A DNA stretch of 24,324 bases. Origin: M3007 sp041736625. Lineage in GTDB: Bacteria; Bacteroidota; Bacteroidia; Chitinophagales; Saprospiraceae. Every line of letters begins with the position of its first letter. Within the stretch, counting starts at the first letter, position 1. The DNA lies in contig JBGSTG010000102.1 in assembly GCA_041736625.1 (NCBI GenBank), positions 1 to 24,324 on the forward strand, written 5' to 3'. The position numbers and the translations under genes were made by a program. The notes under the pieces were generated by a model. The model did not search any database. It worked only from the letters and a program-made list of their open reading frames with translations, and was not told where the DNA came from. Positions 1-6,526 of the stretch are shown here, one piece after another.

Positions 1-641
1 TCGCGTTCTACGTGGCGCTGCCGGTGTTCGCCCACCTGCTGCTGGTGTCGTTGTGCCGCAGGCGGTGGCGACCAGGCCTGATGTTGGCGGGGCTGGGCGT
101 GCTGGGGCTGGTCACACCCGCATGGCTGGTTCTGGTGCACGTCACCGACTTTCTCCCCGACGGCGCGAGGTTGTGGCTTCCGACGTACCTGGTGTGGTTC
201 GTCGGCGGCATGCTGCTCGCGGTGCTGCGGCTGATGGGTGTGCGCGGCTACGCCATGGTGTGCGTGCCACTGGCGCTGGTCTGCTTCTTCATTGCGGCGA
301 CGCCGATTGTCGGGGCGCCCACGACCTCGCCCTTCGAACTTCGGGACAGTCTGTTCAAGGCCGCTTTCTATGCCGTCATCGCGACGCTGGTGGTCGCACC
401 GTTGGCGTTGGCCGACCGCGGGTGGTACGTGAAGATCATCGGGACTCGGCCCATGGTCTTCCTCGGCGAGATCTCGTATGAGATCTTCCTGATCCACCTC
501 GTCACGATGGAGTTGGTGATGGTGGAGATCCTCGACTATCACATCTACACCGGGTCGATGGCATGGCTGTTCGTCGCGACGATGGTGGTGACCGTGCCAC
601 TAGCGTGGTTGTTGCACCGGCTGACCCGGGTGCGGACCTAG
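1..641 (+). CDS. Acyltransferase family 3 (OafA/YrhL type), C-terminal part, 5' truncated
   Basis: The frame is open from base 3 to the TAG at 639-641 (212 residues) and has no start in the window, so the N-terminus is missing. The product is almost entirely hydrophobic segments joined by short basic loops. The stretch LGEISYEIFLIHL near residue 160 is typical of the last helices of membrane acyltransferase family 3 proteins, which move acyl groups onto sugars or lipids at the cytoplasmic membrane. The family's catalytic His/Arg motifs lie in the absent N-terminal half, so activity cannot be judged. Codon use is strongly G/C-ending with no A or T runs, like Mycobacterium or relatives and unlike the genes after about 1300. 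The substrate cannot be inferred. Confidence 0.75.
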   Translation, partial: AFYVALPVFAHLLLVSLCRRRWRPGLMLAGLGVLGLVTPAWLVLVHVTDFLPDGARLWLPTYLVWFVGGMLLAVLRLMGVRGYAMVCVPLALVCFFIAATPIVGAPTTSPFELRDSLFKAAFYAVIATLVVAPLALADRGWYVKIIGTRPMVFLGEISYEIFLIHLVTMELVMVEILDYHIYTGSMAWLFVATMVVTVPLAWLLHRLTRVRT

Positions 642-859
642 CTCCACCTCGCGCCGAGTGTGATGGGAGATCGCTATTCGGCGGTTTCGTGCGATCTGAC
701 AGCACAGGCGATGGCCTGAGAAATTGCTGAATGTCGCGTGTCGCATCCCCAATAGCAGTGCGCACTTTGACGAGGCCGCATAGTCTTTGGTTCCCGGACG
801 GCATCAGGGCGGTTCGGGATCGCCCGGCTGGGCGAGCACCTCGACGAGCGGATTCGTAA
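642..859. other. Intergenic region between acyltransferase and arylsulfatase
   Basis: These 218 bases contain no convincing gene. The text resembles actinobacterial intergenic DNA: GC-rich, no A/T runs, and none of the TAnnTTTG boxes seen later in the window. I found no clear promoter, hairpin terminator or strong ribosome binding site before the GTG at 860. Confidence 0.4.
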
Positions 860-3151
860 GTGCCTTCACCCGATGAGACGCCGGCGGTCCGGCGTGACAT
901 CCTTCCCATTCCCGACGTCGCTCACATCGGGTTGACGACGTATGACGCGAAGGACCCGGACACCAGTTATCCGCCGATCCGAGACGTGCGTCCACCAGAA
1001 GGCGCCCCCAACGTGGTGGTCATACTGCTCGACGACGTGGGTTACGGCGCCAGCAGCGCGTTCGGCGGGCCGTGTGACACCCCCAACTTCGAGAAGCTCG
1101 CCGCGAACGGGTTGAAGTACACCCGCTTTCACACCACCGCCCTGTGCTCACCTACGCGCACGGCGCTCCTGACCGGTTACAACCACCACTCCAACAACGC
1201 AGGCGCCATCATGGAAGTGGCCACGGCTTTTCCGGGTAACACCGGCGTGCGCCCGCAGTCGATAACCCCCGCCGCCGACGTGCTCCGCATGAACGGGTAC
1301 AGCACGGCCGCTTTTGGCAAATACCACGAAACGGCGCCCTGGGAAGTGTCCGTCTCCGGGCCATACGACCGCTGGCCGACCGGCTCCGGATTCGACAAGT
1401 TCTATGGGTTTATCGGCGGCGAAACCAACCAGTGGCACCCGCTGGTGTTCGACGGCGTGACCCCGGTGGATGTGCCTGATGACGAACCCGGATACCACTT
1501 TACCAACGATATGACCAACCAGGCACTGGGTTGGGTGAGTCTGCAGCAATCCCTCACGCCCGACAAACCATTTTACATGTACTTCGCGCCGGGCGCCACC
1601 CACGCACCCCACCACGCACCGAAGGAATACATCGACAAGTACAAAGGCAAGTTCAGCCAGGGATGGGATAAACTCCGGGAAGAAACCCTCGCCCGCCAAA
1701 AGGCACTGGGTGTTGTGCCGGAAAACACCGCGCTGGCGTCCAAACCTGCCGACATCAAAGACTGGGACAAGCTCACGGCAGACGAGAAGCGCCTTTTCGA
1801 ACGCCAAATGGAGGTGTTTGCCGGGTTCGCCGAGCACACCGACGCGCAGGTTGGTCGTCTGGTAGACGCGCTGGACGCCATGGGCGAGCTGGAAAACACC
1901 CTGTTTATTTACATCGTTGGCGACAACGGCTCCAGCGCCGAAGGCGGCATGATCGGCATGTACAATGAAAGCACTTACTTTAACGGTGTAGAAGAAACCC
2001 TGGACATGCAGTTGTCGCGCATCAACGACCTGGGTTCCGACAAATGCTACAACCACTTCGCCGCCGGCTGGGCCGTAGCCGGTAATACGCCTTTTACCTG
2101 GACCAAGCAGGTGGCCTCCAATTTCGGTGGGACTCGCAACGGCATGGTCATCCACTGGCCTGCCGGCATCAAAGCGCGCAACGAAGTGCGGTCGCAATTC
2201 CACCACGTGGTCGATGTGGCGCCCACCGTATATGAGGCTGCGGGCATCCCCGCCCCGAGCGTCGTGAAGGGCATCAAGCAACGGCCGATCGAAGGGGTGA
2301 GCATGGTGTACTCGTTTGACAACGCCCAGGCGCCCGACACCCGCAAAACCCAATATTTCGAGATCGCCGGAAACCGGGGCATCTACCACGAAGGCTGGTT
2401 TGCCGGCACCGTGCACAAAGCACCCTGGGAGGGAACACCCAGAAAAAAACTGGAAGAAGACGTGTGGGAACTGTTCGACGTGCGCGAAGACTTCAGTATG
2501 TCAAACAACCTGGCCGCGGCAAACGCAACCAAATTAGCGGAACTGAAAAAATTATTCATGACCGAAGGGGTTCGATACAACGTGTTGCCCATCGATGACC
2601 GCACCATCGAGCGGTTTGACGCCAAGGTGGCCGGCCGCCCCGATCTGATGGGTGGCAGGAAAAAACTGACGCTTTATCCCGGCGCGACCATGATCATGGA
2701 AAATGCCTTCATCAACCTGAAAAATACCTCGTACACCATCACCGCCGACATAGAGGTCACCGGAAACAACACCGGCGTACTGGCATGCCAGGGCGGCGAC
2801 TTCGGCGGCTGGTCCCTTTACCTCAAAGACGGCAAGCCCGCATTTGCCTACAACTGGTTGGGTATCGAACATTATGACATCAACGCCGGCCAAAAACTCA
2901 GCCCCGGCAAACACACCGTTAAATTCGAGTTTCAGTACGAAGGTGGCAGGGGTAAAGGCGGTCAGGGCATCATATACGTGGACGGCGCCAAGGTAGCAGA
3001 GGGTACTATCAAACAAACGCATTCCAATGTGTATGGACTCGACGAGCCGGCAGACGTGGGCACCGACAGCAACACGCCGGTGACGGAAGCCTACCACCAC
3101 CAGGCCCGGTTCAACGGAAAAATCAACAGGGTTGTCGTGGAGGTGATCTAA
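860..3151 (+). CDS. Arylsulfatase (sulfatase family, formylglycine type)
   Basis: This is a 763-residue sulfatase that would hydrolyse sulfate esters. The modification motif C-S-P-T-R is at residues 96-100, where Cys96 would be converted to formylglycine. Metal and active-site residues are visible: Asp58-Asp59 (LLDDVGYG), Lys154 and His156 (GKYHE), the THAPHH segment at 248-252, Asp355-Asn356 (VGDNG), and Lys416 with GGTRNG (423-428). A beta-rich C-terminal region from about residue 610 resembles the extra domain of large mycobacterial-type arylsulfatases. No signal peptide is evident. The start is GTG, chosen because the family motif RRDILPIPD follows directly. The first ~110 codons look actinobacterial and the rest Bacteroidota-like, so the gene may be a chimera (see findings). 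The maturation enzyme is not in the window. Confidence 0.9.
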   Translation: MPSPDETPAVRRDILPIPDVAHIGLTTYDAKDPDTSYPPIRDVRPPEGAPNVVVILLDDVGYGASSAFGGPCDTPNFEKLAANGLKYTRFHTTALCSPTRTALLTGYNHHSNNAGAIMEVATAFPGNTGVRPQSITPAADVLRMNGYSTAAFGKYHETAPWEVSVSGPYDRWPTGSGFDKFYGFIGGETNQWHPLVFDGVTPVDVPDDEPGYHFTNDMTNQALGWVSLQQSLTPDKPFYMYFAPGATHAPHHAPKEYIDKYKGKFSQGWDKLREETLARQKALGVVPENTALASKPADIKDWDKLTADEKRLFERQMEVFAGFAEHTDAQVGRLVDALDAMGELENTLFIYIVGDNGSSAEGGMIGMYNESTYFNGVEETLDMQLSRINDLGSDKCYNHFAAGWAVAGNTPFTWTKQVASNFGGTRNGMVIHWPAGIKARNEVRSQFHHVVDVAPTVYEAAGIPAPSVVKGIKQRPIEGVSMVYSFDNAQAPDTRKTQYFEIAGNRGIYHEGWFAGTVHKAPWEGTPRKKLEEDVWELFDVREDFSMSNNLAAANATKLAELKKLFMTEGVRYNVLPIDDRTIERFDAKVAGRPDLMGGRKKLTLYPGATMIMENAFINLKNTSYTITADIEVTGNNTGVLACQGGDFGGWSLYLKDGKPAFAYNWLGIEHYDINAGQKLSPGKHTVKFEFQYEGGRGKGGQGIIYVDGAKVAEGTIKQTHSNVYGLDEPADVGTDSNTPVTEAYHHQARFNGKINRVVVEVI

Positions 3152-3236
3152 GCGCTTAAACACCCCAAACGCGCAGGTACACCCTCGGGTATTGGACCGG
3201 ATTGGATAAACGCCGGAGCGCATGGCGGCACGTGCT

Positions 3237-3244
3237 TATCTTTG
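3237..3244 (+). promoter_or_regulatory. Bacteroidota -7 box (TATCTTTG) of the ABC permease
   Basis: TATCTTTG matches the Bacteroidota housekeeping -7 consensus TAnnTTTG exactly. It ends only four bases before the permease ATG, so transcription would begin at or very near the start codon. I see no TTG -33 element at the usual spacing of about 19-21 bases. Confidence 0.55.
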
Positions 3245-3248
3245 AGGC

Positions 3249-4637
3249 ATGTATCGCTATGCGCTTCGGCGTTTGTTGCTTGTTGTGCCCACCCTGCTGG
3301 CCGTTTCGATCCTGCTGTTCGGCCTGAGCCGGCTGGCGCCGGGCGATCCGGTGCGAACGCTGTACGGCGACGAGGGTGTGGTGAGCGCCGATCCGGCCCG
3401 GCAAGCCGAGTTGTACGCCTACAACGCCCGCCAACTGGGTATGCACCTGCCGCCTTTTTATGGCGCACTGGGTCCGGCCGTGTTGCCCGACACCCTGCAC
3501 CGGATATTCCCGCCGGAACGCCGGGAGCGCCTGCGCCGCTTGTGTTTACAGGGGGGCGCCTGGCCGGCGGTAGCAGGCTATGACAGCGCCCTGATTGCCT
3601 GGATGCGCGGGGTGGACGATTTGCCCGATGGTCTCGCGGTCGCAGCACCCCTGCGCTCGGCCAGTTTTGCTTTGTGGGCAACGGATGACCGGGAGCGGCT
3701 CGTGCCTGCGGCACACCTGCTGGGCCGGATGGCGGATACCCTGCCGGCATTGCAGGAGCCGTATCAGGCGTTGGTTCGGGCTGCCGCCGCCGTGGCTGAC
3801 AGCCCCCGGCAGAATCGCTGGGCCGTTTCTTTCTCCTGGTACGGTTCCGAGAACCAGTACCACCGCTGGCTGACCGGTTTTTTGCGGGGCGACCTCGGGC
3901 GATCCCTCATCAACCGCCGACCGGTGACGGCCGAACTGTACCCGGCGCTGTGCGTTACCGTGCTCATCAATGGTGTGTCCCTACTCGTGGCCTTCGCCGT
4001 TTCCGTTTGGTTGGGCGTTGCATTGGCCACCCGTTCAGGAGGCTGGGTCGATGGTATGGTCCAAACCGCCCTGTTGGCGCTGTACGCCGTGCCCACTTTC
4101 TGGCTTGGCGTGCTGCTCATGTTGCTGCTGGCCACGCCAGATGCCGGTTTGCATTGGCTTCCGGGGGCGGCGGCACAGCCGTGGGCGCCCGCCCTGGAGA
4201 CCTTCGGACACTGGTACCGGCAGAACGCTGCCCGGCTGCTGTTGCCCATGCTCACCCTGGCCCTGCACGTTTTGGGTGTATTCGCCCTGCAAATGCGGGG
4301 CGGGGTACTGCGTACCATGACGCAGCCTTTTGTGCGCACCGCCAGAGCCAAGGGGCTGGCGCAATCCCGCGTGGTGTGGGCGCACGGCGTACCCAACGCT
4401 TTGTTTCCCATGGTCGTATTGTTTGCACAAACGCTGCCCGCCATTTTTGGCGGCTCGCTTGTGCTCGAGTACCTGTTCCAGGTGCCCGGCATGGGCGCAA
4501 AAACCCAGGAGGCTTTTCTCGGTCGCGATTACCCGGTGCTTTTCGCCATCGCCATGCTCAGCGCCGCAATTACGGTGTTCGCCAACCTCCTGGCCGATAT
4601 CCTGTACGCCTGGTTGGACCCTAGGGTGCGCTATTGA
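3249..4637 (+). CDS. ABC transporter permease, OppB/DppB family
   Basis: This inner-membrane permease of a peptide/nickel-type importer has 462 residues. The N-terminal helix (about 5-30) is followed by the family motif APGDPV. The segment QYHRWLTGFLRGDLGRSL (203-220) matches the HGDLG region of DppB. The ATPase-coupling EAA-type loop is RTARAKGLAQSRVVWAHGVPN, and the C-terminus ADILYAWLDPRVRY is standard. OppB/DppB proteins usually have about 310-340 residues; the excess is a roughly 130-residue insertion at about 71-203 in the periplasmic loop. No partner permease, ATPase or binding protein is adjacent, so this subunit must work with genes encoded elsewhere. Its 3' end overlaps the convergent gene by 17 bases. 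Confidence 0.92.
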   Translation: MYRYALRRLLLVVPTLLAVSILLFGLSRLAPGDPVRTLYGDEGVVSADPARQAELYAYNARQLGMHLPPFYGALGPAVLPDTLHRIFPPERRERLRRLCLQGGAWPAVAGYDSALIAWMRGVDDLPDGLAVAAPLRSASFALWATDDRERLVPAAHLLGRMADTLPALQEPYQALVRAAAAVADSPRQNRWAVSFSWYGSENQYHRWLTGFLRGDLGRSLINRRPVTAELYPALCVTVLINGVSLLVAFAVSVWLGVALATRSGGWVDGMVQTALLALYAVPTFWLGVLLMLLLATPDAGLHWLPGAAAQPWAPALETFGHWYRQNAARLLLPMLTLALHVLGVFALQMRGGVLRTMTQPFVRTARAKGLAQSRVVWAHGVPNALFPMVVLFAQTLPAIFGGSLVLEYLFQVPGMGAKTQEAFLGRDYPVLFAIAMLSAAITVFANLLADILYAWLDPRVRY

Positions 4638-4965
4638 GCGCATCCCAATATTCCACGGCACGCCGGGTATGCGGAATGCAGATGGAGCCGCCTACCAGAT
4701 TGGCCACGGCAAACACTTCGAAAATTTGATCGGTATGCACCCCCAGTTCGTGGCACTTGCCAAGGTGATATTTGATGCAATCGTCGCAGCGGAGCACCAT
4801 GGAAGCCACCAGCCCAAGCAACTCTTTGGTTTTGGTGTCCAGGGCGCCATCCTGATACGTCTGGTTGTCGAGGCTCCAAAAACGTTTGAGCACCAGATTG
4901 TCGTGCGAGAGAATGCGCTCGTTCATGCGGGCGCGGTAGTCGTTGAATTCTTGAACAGCGTTCAT
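4621..4965 (-). CDS. Carboxymuconolactone decarboxylase / AhpD-like family protein
   Basis: This is a small 114-residue cytosolic protein. It carries the AhpD-type signature C-x-x-C-x-x-x-H: Cys60, Cys63 and His67 in LRCDDCIKYHL, within an otherwise helical sequence. Members with this motif are usually thiol peroxidase partners or oxidoreductases rather than true carboxymuconolactone decarboxylases, so a redox role is likelier. The following helix AVANLVGGSICIPHTRRAVEYW is typical of the family. Length fits the single-domain form. The gene stands alone on its strand, converging on the permease with a 17-base overlap and divergent from dtd. Confidence 0.85.
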   Translation of the reverse strand: MNAVQEFNDYRARMNERILSHDNLVLKRFWSLDNQTYQDGALDTKTKELLGLVASMVLRCDDCIKYHLGKCHELGVHTDQIFEVFAVANLVGGSICIPHTRRAVEYWDALNSAP

Positions 4966-4990
4966 AAGCCGAATGTGTTTAATATTGCGG

Positions 4991-4998
4991 CAAACATA
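4991..4998 (-). promoter_or_regulatory. Candidate -7 box (TATGTTTG) for the AhpD-like gene
   Basis: On the minus strand this reads TATGTTTG, matching TAnnTTTG, and lies 25 bases before the ATG at 4965 in the 44-base divergent gap shared with dtd. The nearest upstream TTG is about 26 bases away, longer than usual. The assignment therefore rests on the -7 box and position alone. Confidence 0.4.
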
Positions 4999-5009
4999 AC
5001 CACTTTTCC

Positions 5010-5462
5010 ATGCGGGTAGTTTTACAACGGGTTAGCGAGGCGGCCGTTCACATTGGCGGAACGGAGCACGCAGCCATTGACCAGGGGTTTCTGATCCTCC
5101 TCGGCGTTGAACACGACGACACGGCGGCCGACGCCGAATGGCTGGCCAAAAAAATCGCTGCCCTGCGTGTATTTTCCGACGCGCAGGGACACATGAACCA
5201 TTCCATTCAGGAGGTGGGAGGCGGCATGCTTGTAGTGAGTCAGTTTACCCTGCATGCCGACACCAAAAAAGGCAACCGCCCTTCTTTTATACGCGCGGCC
5301 CGACCGGAAACAGCCGTACCGCTTTACGAACAGTTCGTTCAAATGCTGGCGTTGGAAAGTGGGCGTCCGGTGTTGACCGGACAGTTTGGCGCCGATATGC
5401 AGGTGCGCCTCATCAACGACGGGCCGGTCACCATCCTGATGGACTCAAAAAACAGGGGGTGA
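5010..5462 (+). CDS. dtd: D-aminoacyl-tRNA deacylase
   Basis: The product cleaves D-amino acids (and mischarged glycine) from tRNA in the cytosol and so protects translation. At 150 residues it has the usual length of bacterial Dtd. The two diagnostic active-site motifs are present: SQFTLHADTKKGNRPSF in the middle (family SQFTL) and NDGPVTILMDS at the C-terminus (family NxGP(V/F)T). The N-terminus MRVVLQRVSEAAV is also characteristic. The gene is single and divergent from the AhpD-like gene. I saw no convincing ribosome binding site, which is common in this phylum. Confidence 0.96.
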   Translation: MRVVLQRVSEAAVHIGGTEHAAIDQGFLILLGVEHDDTAADAEWLAKKIAALRVFSDAQGHMNHSIQEVGGGMLVVSQFTLHADTKKGNRPSFIRAARPETAVPLYEQFVQMLALESGRPVLTGQFGADMQVRLINDGPVTILMDSKNRG

Positions 5463-5464
5463 CC

Positions 5465-5503
5465 AAAAAAAAGCCGCCGAACATGCTTACGCATGCCGGC
5501 GGC
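5465..5503 (-). terminator. Rho-independent terminator for the sigma factor transcript
   Basis: A hairpin at 5473-5503 pairs GCCGCCG with CGGCGGC and CATGC with GCATG around a TTAC loop. On the minus strand it is followed by eight Ts (the A run at 5465-5472). On the plus strand no T run follows, so it mainly serves minus-strand transcription, ending the ECF sigma gene about 125 bases after its stop. It begins only two bases beyond the dtd stop. Confidence 0.8.
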
Positions 5504-5627
5504 ACCCCAAAAAACCAAATGAAAACAATCTTCCTTTTTTGCCTTCTGCCCTTGCCTCTTTGGCAAAGACAATATTATGACGGTATGTCGGACACAGGTC
5601 ACTTTTCCGGCAAAAAATATTTCCTGA

Positions 5628-6146
5628 CTAGTTCGGGTTAAACCCGAAATGATGTATAATGCGCTCTTTGAGTTCTTTGCGGGCGAAGAAGATGCGACTT
5701 TTGACGGTACCGAGGGGCAAATGCAGTTCATCTGCAATTTCCTGGTACTTAAACCCTTCGAAGTGCATGAGAAAGGGAATGCGGATGCTGTCGTCCAGAT
5801 TGTCCACCATCACGTTCAATTCCTTCAGCATAATGGAGCCTTCGGCTGCGTTGCCGGTGGCATGGCTGCCGGAATTGAGGTAGTATTGGTTGTCGGTGGT
5901 ATCCAGAATGGTGTTTGCCTTTACTTTCTTCCGGTAATTGTTGATGAAGATGTTCTTCATGATGGTAAACACCCACGCTTTGAAGTTGGTGCCCGGTTGA
6001 AACTTATCGCGATTGGACAGGGCGCGAAAGGCAGTTTCCTGATACAAGTCCTTGGCATCCTCCACATTCTTCGTCAGATTGTAGGCAAATGAATGCAACA
6101 AGGTGGTTAATACGTCCATTTTGCTATTGAATTCCAAGGTACTCAT
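5628..6146 (-). CDS. ECF-type RNA polymerase sigma factor (sigma-70 family)
   Basis: This is a 172-residue alternative sigma factor. Region 2 occupies about residues 8-75, with DLYQETAFRALSNRDKF and the promoter-melting part FKAWVFTIMKNIFINNYRK. Region 4 occupies about 110-162, with the helix-turn-helix YQEIADELHLPLGTVKSRIFFARKEL. The linker is short and there is no region 1 or 3, as in ECF sigma factors. No anti-sigma gene or FecR-like partner is adjacent, so its input signal is unknown. The ATG is supported by AGGAG a few bases upstream. A palindrome TTCGGGTTAAACCCGAA lies at the very end of the coding region (5632-5648). Confidence 0.93.
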   Translation of the reverse strand: MSTLEFNSKMDVLTTLLHSFAYNLTKNVEDAKDLYQETAFRALSNRDKFQPGTNFKAWVFTIMKNIFINNYRKKVKANTILDTTDNQYYLNSGSHATGNAAEGSIMLKELNVMVDNLDDSIRIPFLMHFEGFKYQEIADELHLPLGTVKSRIFFARKELKERIIHHFGFNPN

Positions 6147-6150
6147 GATG

Positions 6151-6158
6151 TGCTCCTT
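6151..6158 (-). promoter_or_regulatory. Ribosome binding site of the ECF sigma gene
   Basis: The minus strand reads AAGGAGCA, ending four bases before the ATG. This is one of the few clear Shine-Dalgarno sequences in the Bacteroidota part of the window, and it fixes the start. Confidence 0.65.
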
Positions 6159-6180
6159 TTAGTTGTCTTAAATGATAGCC

Positions 6181-6211
6181 CAAAGGTAAAGGCTTGTTTA
6201 ATACTGTGCAA
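6181..6211 (-). promoter_or_regulatory. Bacteroidota promoter of the ECF sigma gene (TTG-N20-TACCTTTG)
   Basis: On the minus strand TTG (6211-6209) is followed after 20 bases by TACCTTTG (6188-6181). This fits the Bacteroidota primary-sigma consensus TTG-N19-21-TAnnTTTG. The -7 box lies 34 bases before the ATG, leaving room for the Shine-Dalgarno. It is the best complete promoter in the window. Expression therefore looks driven by the housekeeping sigma. Confidence 0.7.
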
Positions 6212-6526
6212 GTTTTTCTTCAACAAAAAAATGACCAAATCCGACAAATTTAAGTGTTAATACAAGCTTCTACATGCTAAATTATTGATAATCAAATAAA
6301 TGTACTATTTATACTAAATCCAAGATAAAAAATGTTTTCAGTATAGATTGAAAGTATTGAAGAGTGTTCAGGTGTTCCATTCCATTGAAACGCAAAAAAT
6401 CCCCGAATCAGGGTACCTGAATCGCCATATCTGCGTTGATAACGCACAGATCGTTATTTTTGTACGCTTGGAAACCGCTGAAACATCCGGGTACGGACAT
6501 TTTTGTTTATCAGTTGTATTTTGGTC
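6212..6526. other. AT-rich divergent intergenic region upstream of the PorE-like gene
   Basis: About 315 bases without a convincing gene, and the most AT-rich stretch in the window (roughly 6190-6350). It holds an imperfect palindrome at 6429-6451 (ATCTG-CGTT paired with AACG-CAGAT) and, just after it, a TATTTTTG box at 6455-6462 that fits TAnnTTTG for rightward transcription. A TTG at 6436-6438 is only 16 bases upstream, shorter than usual. The palindrome overlaps the -33 zone, so an operator is possible but unproven. Confidence 0.35.

Noticed and set aside
1148..2416. A 422-codon open frame on the minus strand inside the arylsulfatase
   Set aside because: It is fully antisense to a clear sulfatase, has no recognisable domain, and arises from GC-rich codon use.
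5519..5641. A 40-codon ORF starting MKTIFLFCLLPLPLW, resembling a signal peptide
   Set aside because: It lies antisense to the sigma factor's 3' tail, just after a minus-strand terminator, with no promoter or ribosome binding site, and its sequence after the hydrophobic start is not recognisable.
6503..6526. TTG start for the PorE-like protein
   Set aside because: It would put eight extra residues before a complete signal peptide that starts neatly at the ATG at 6527.
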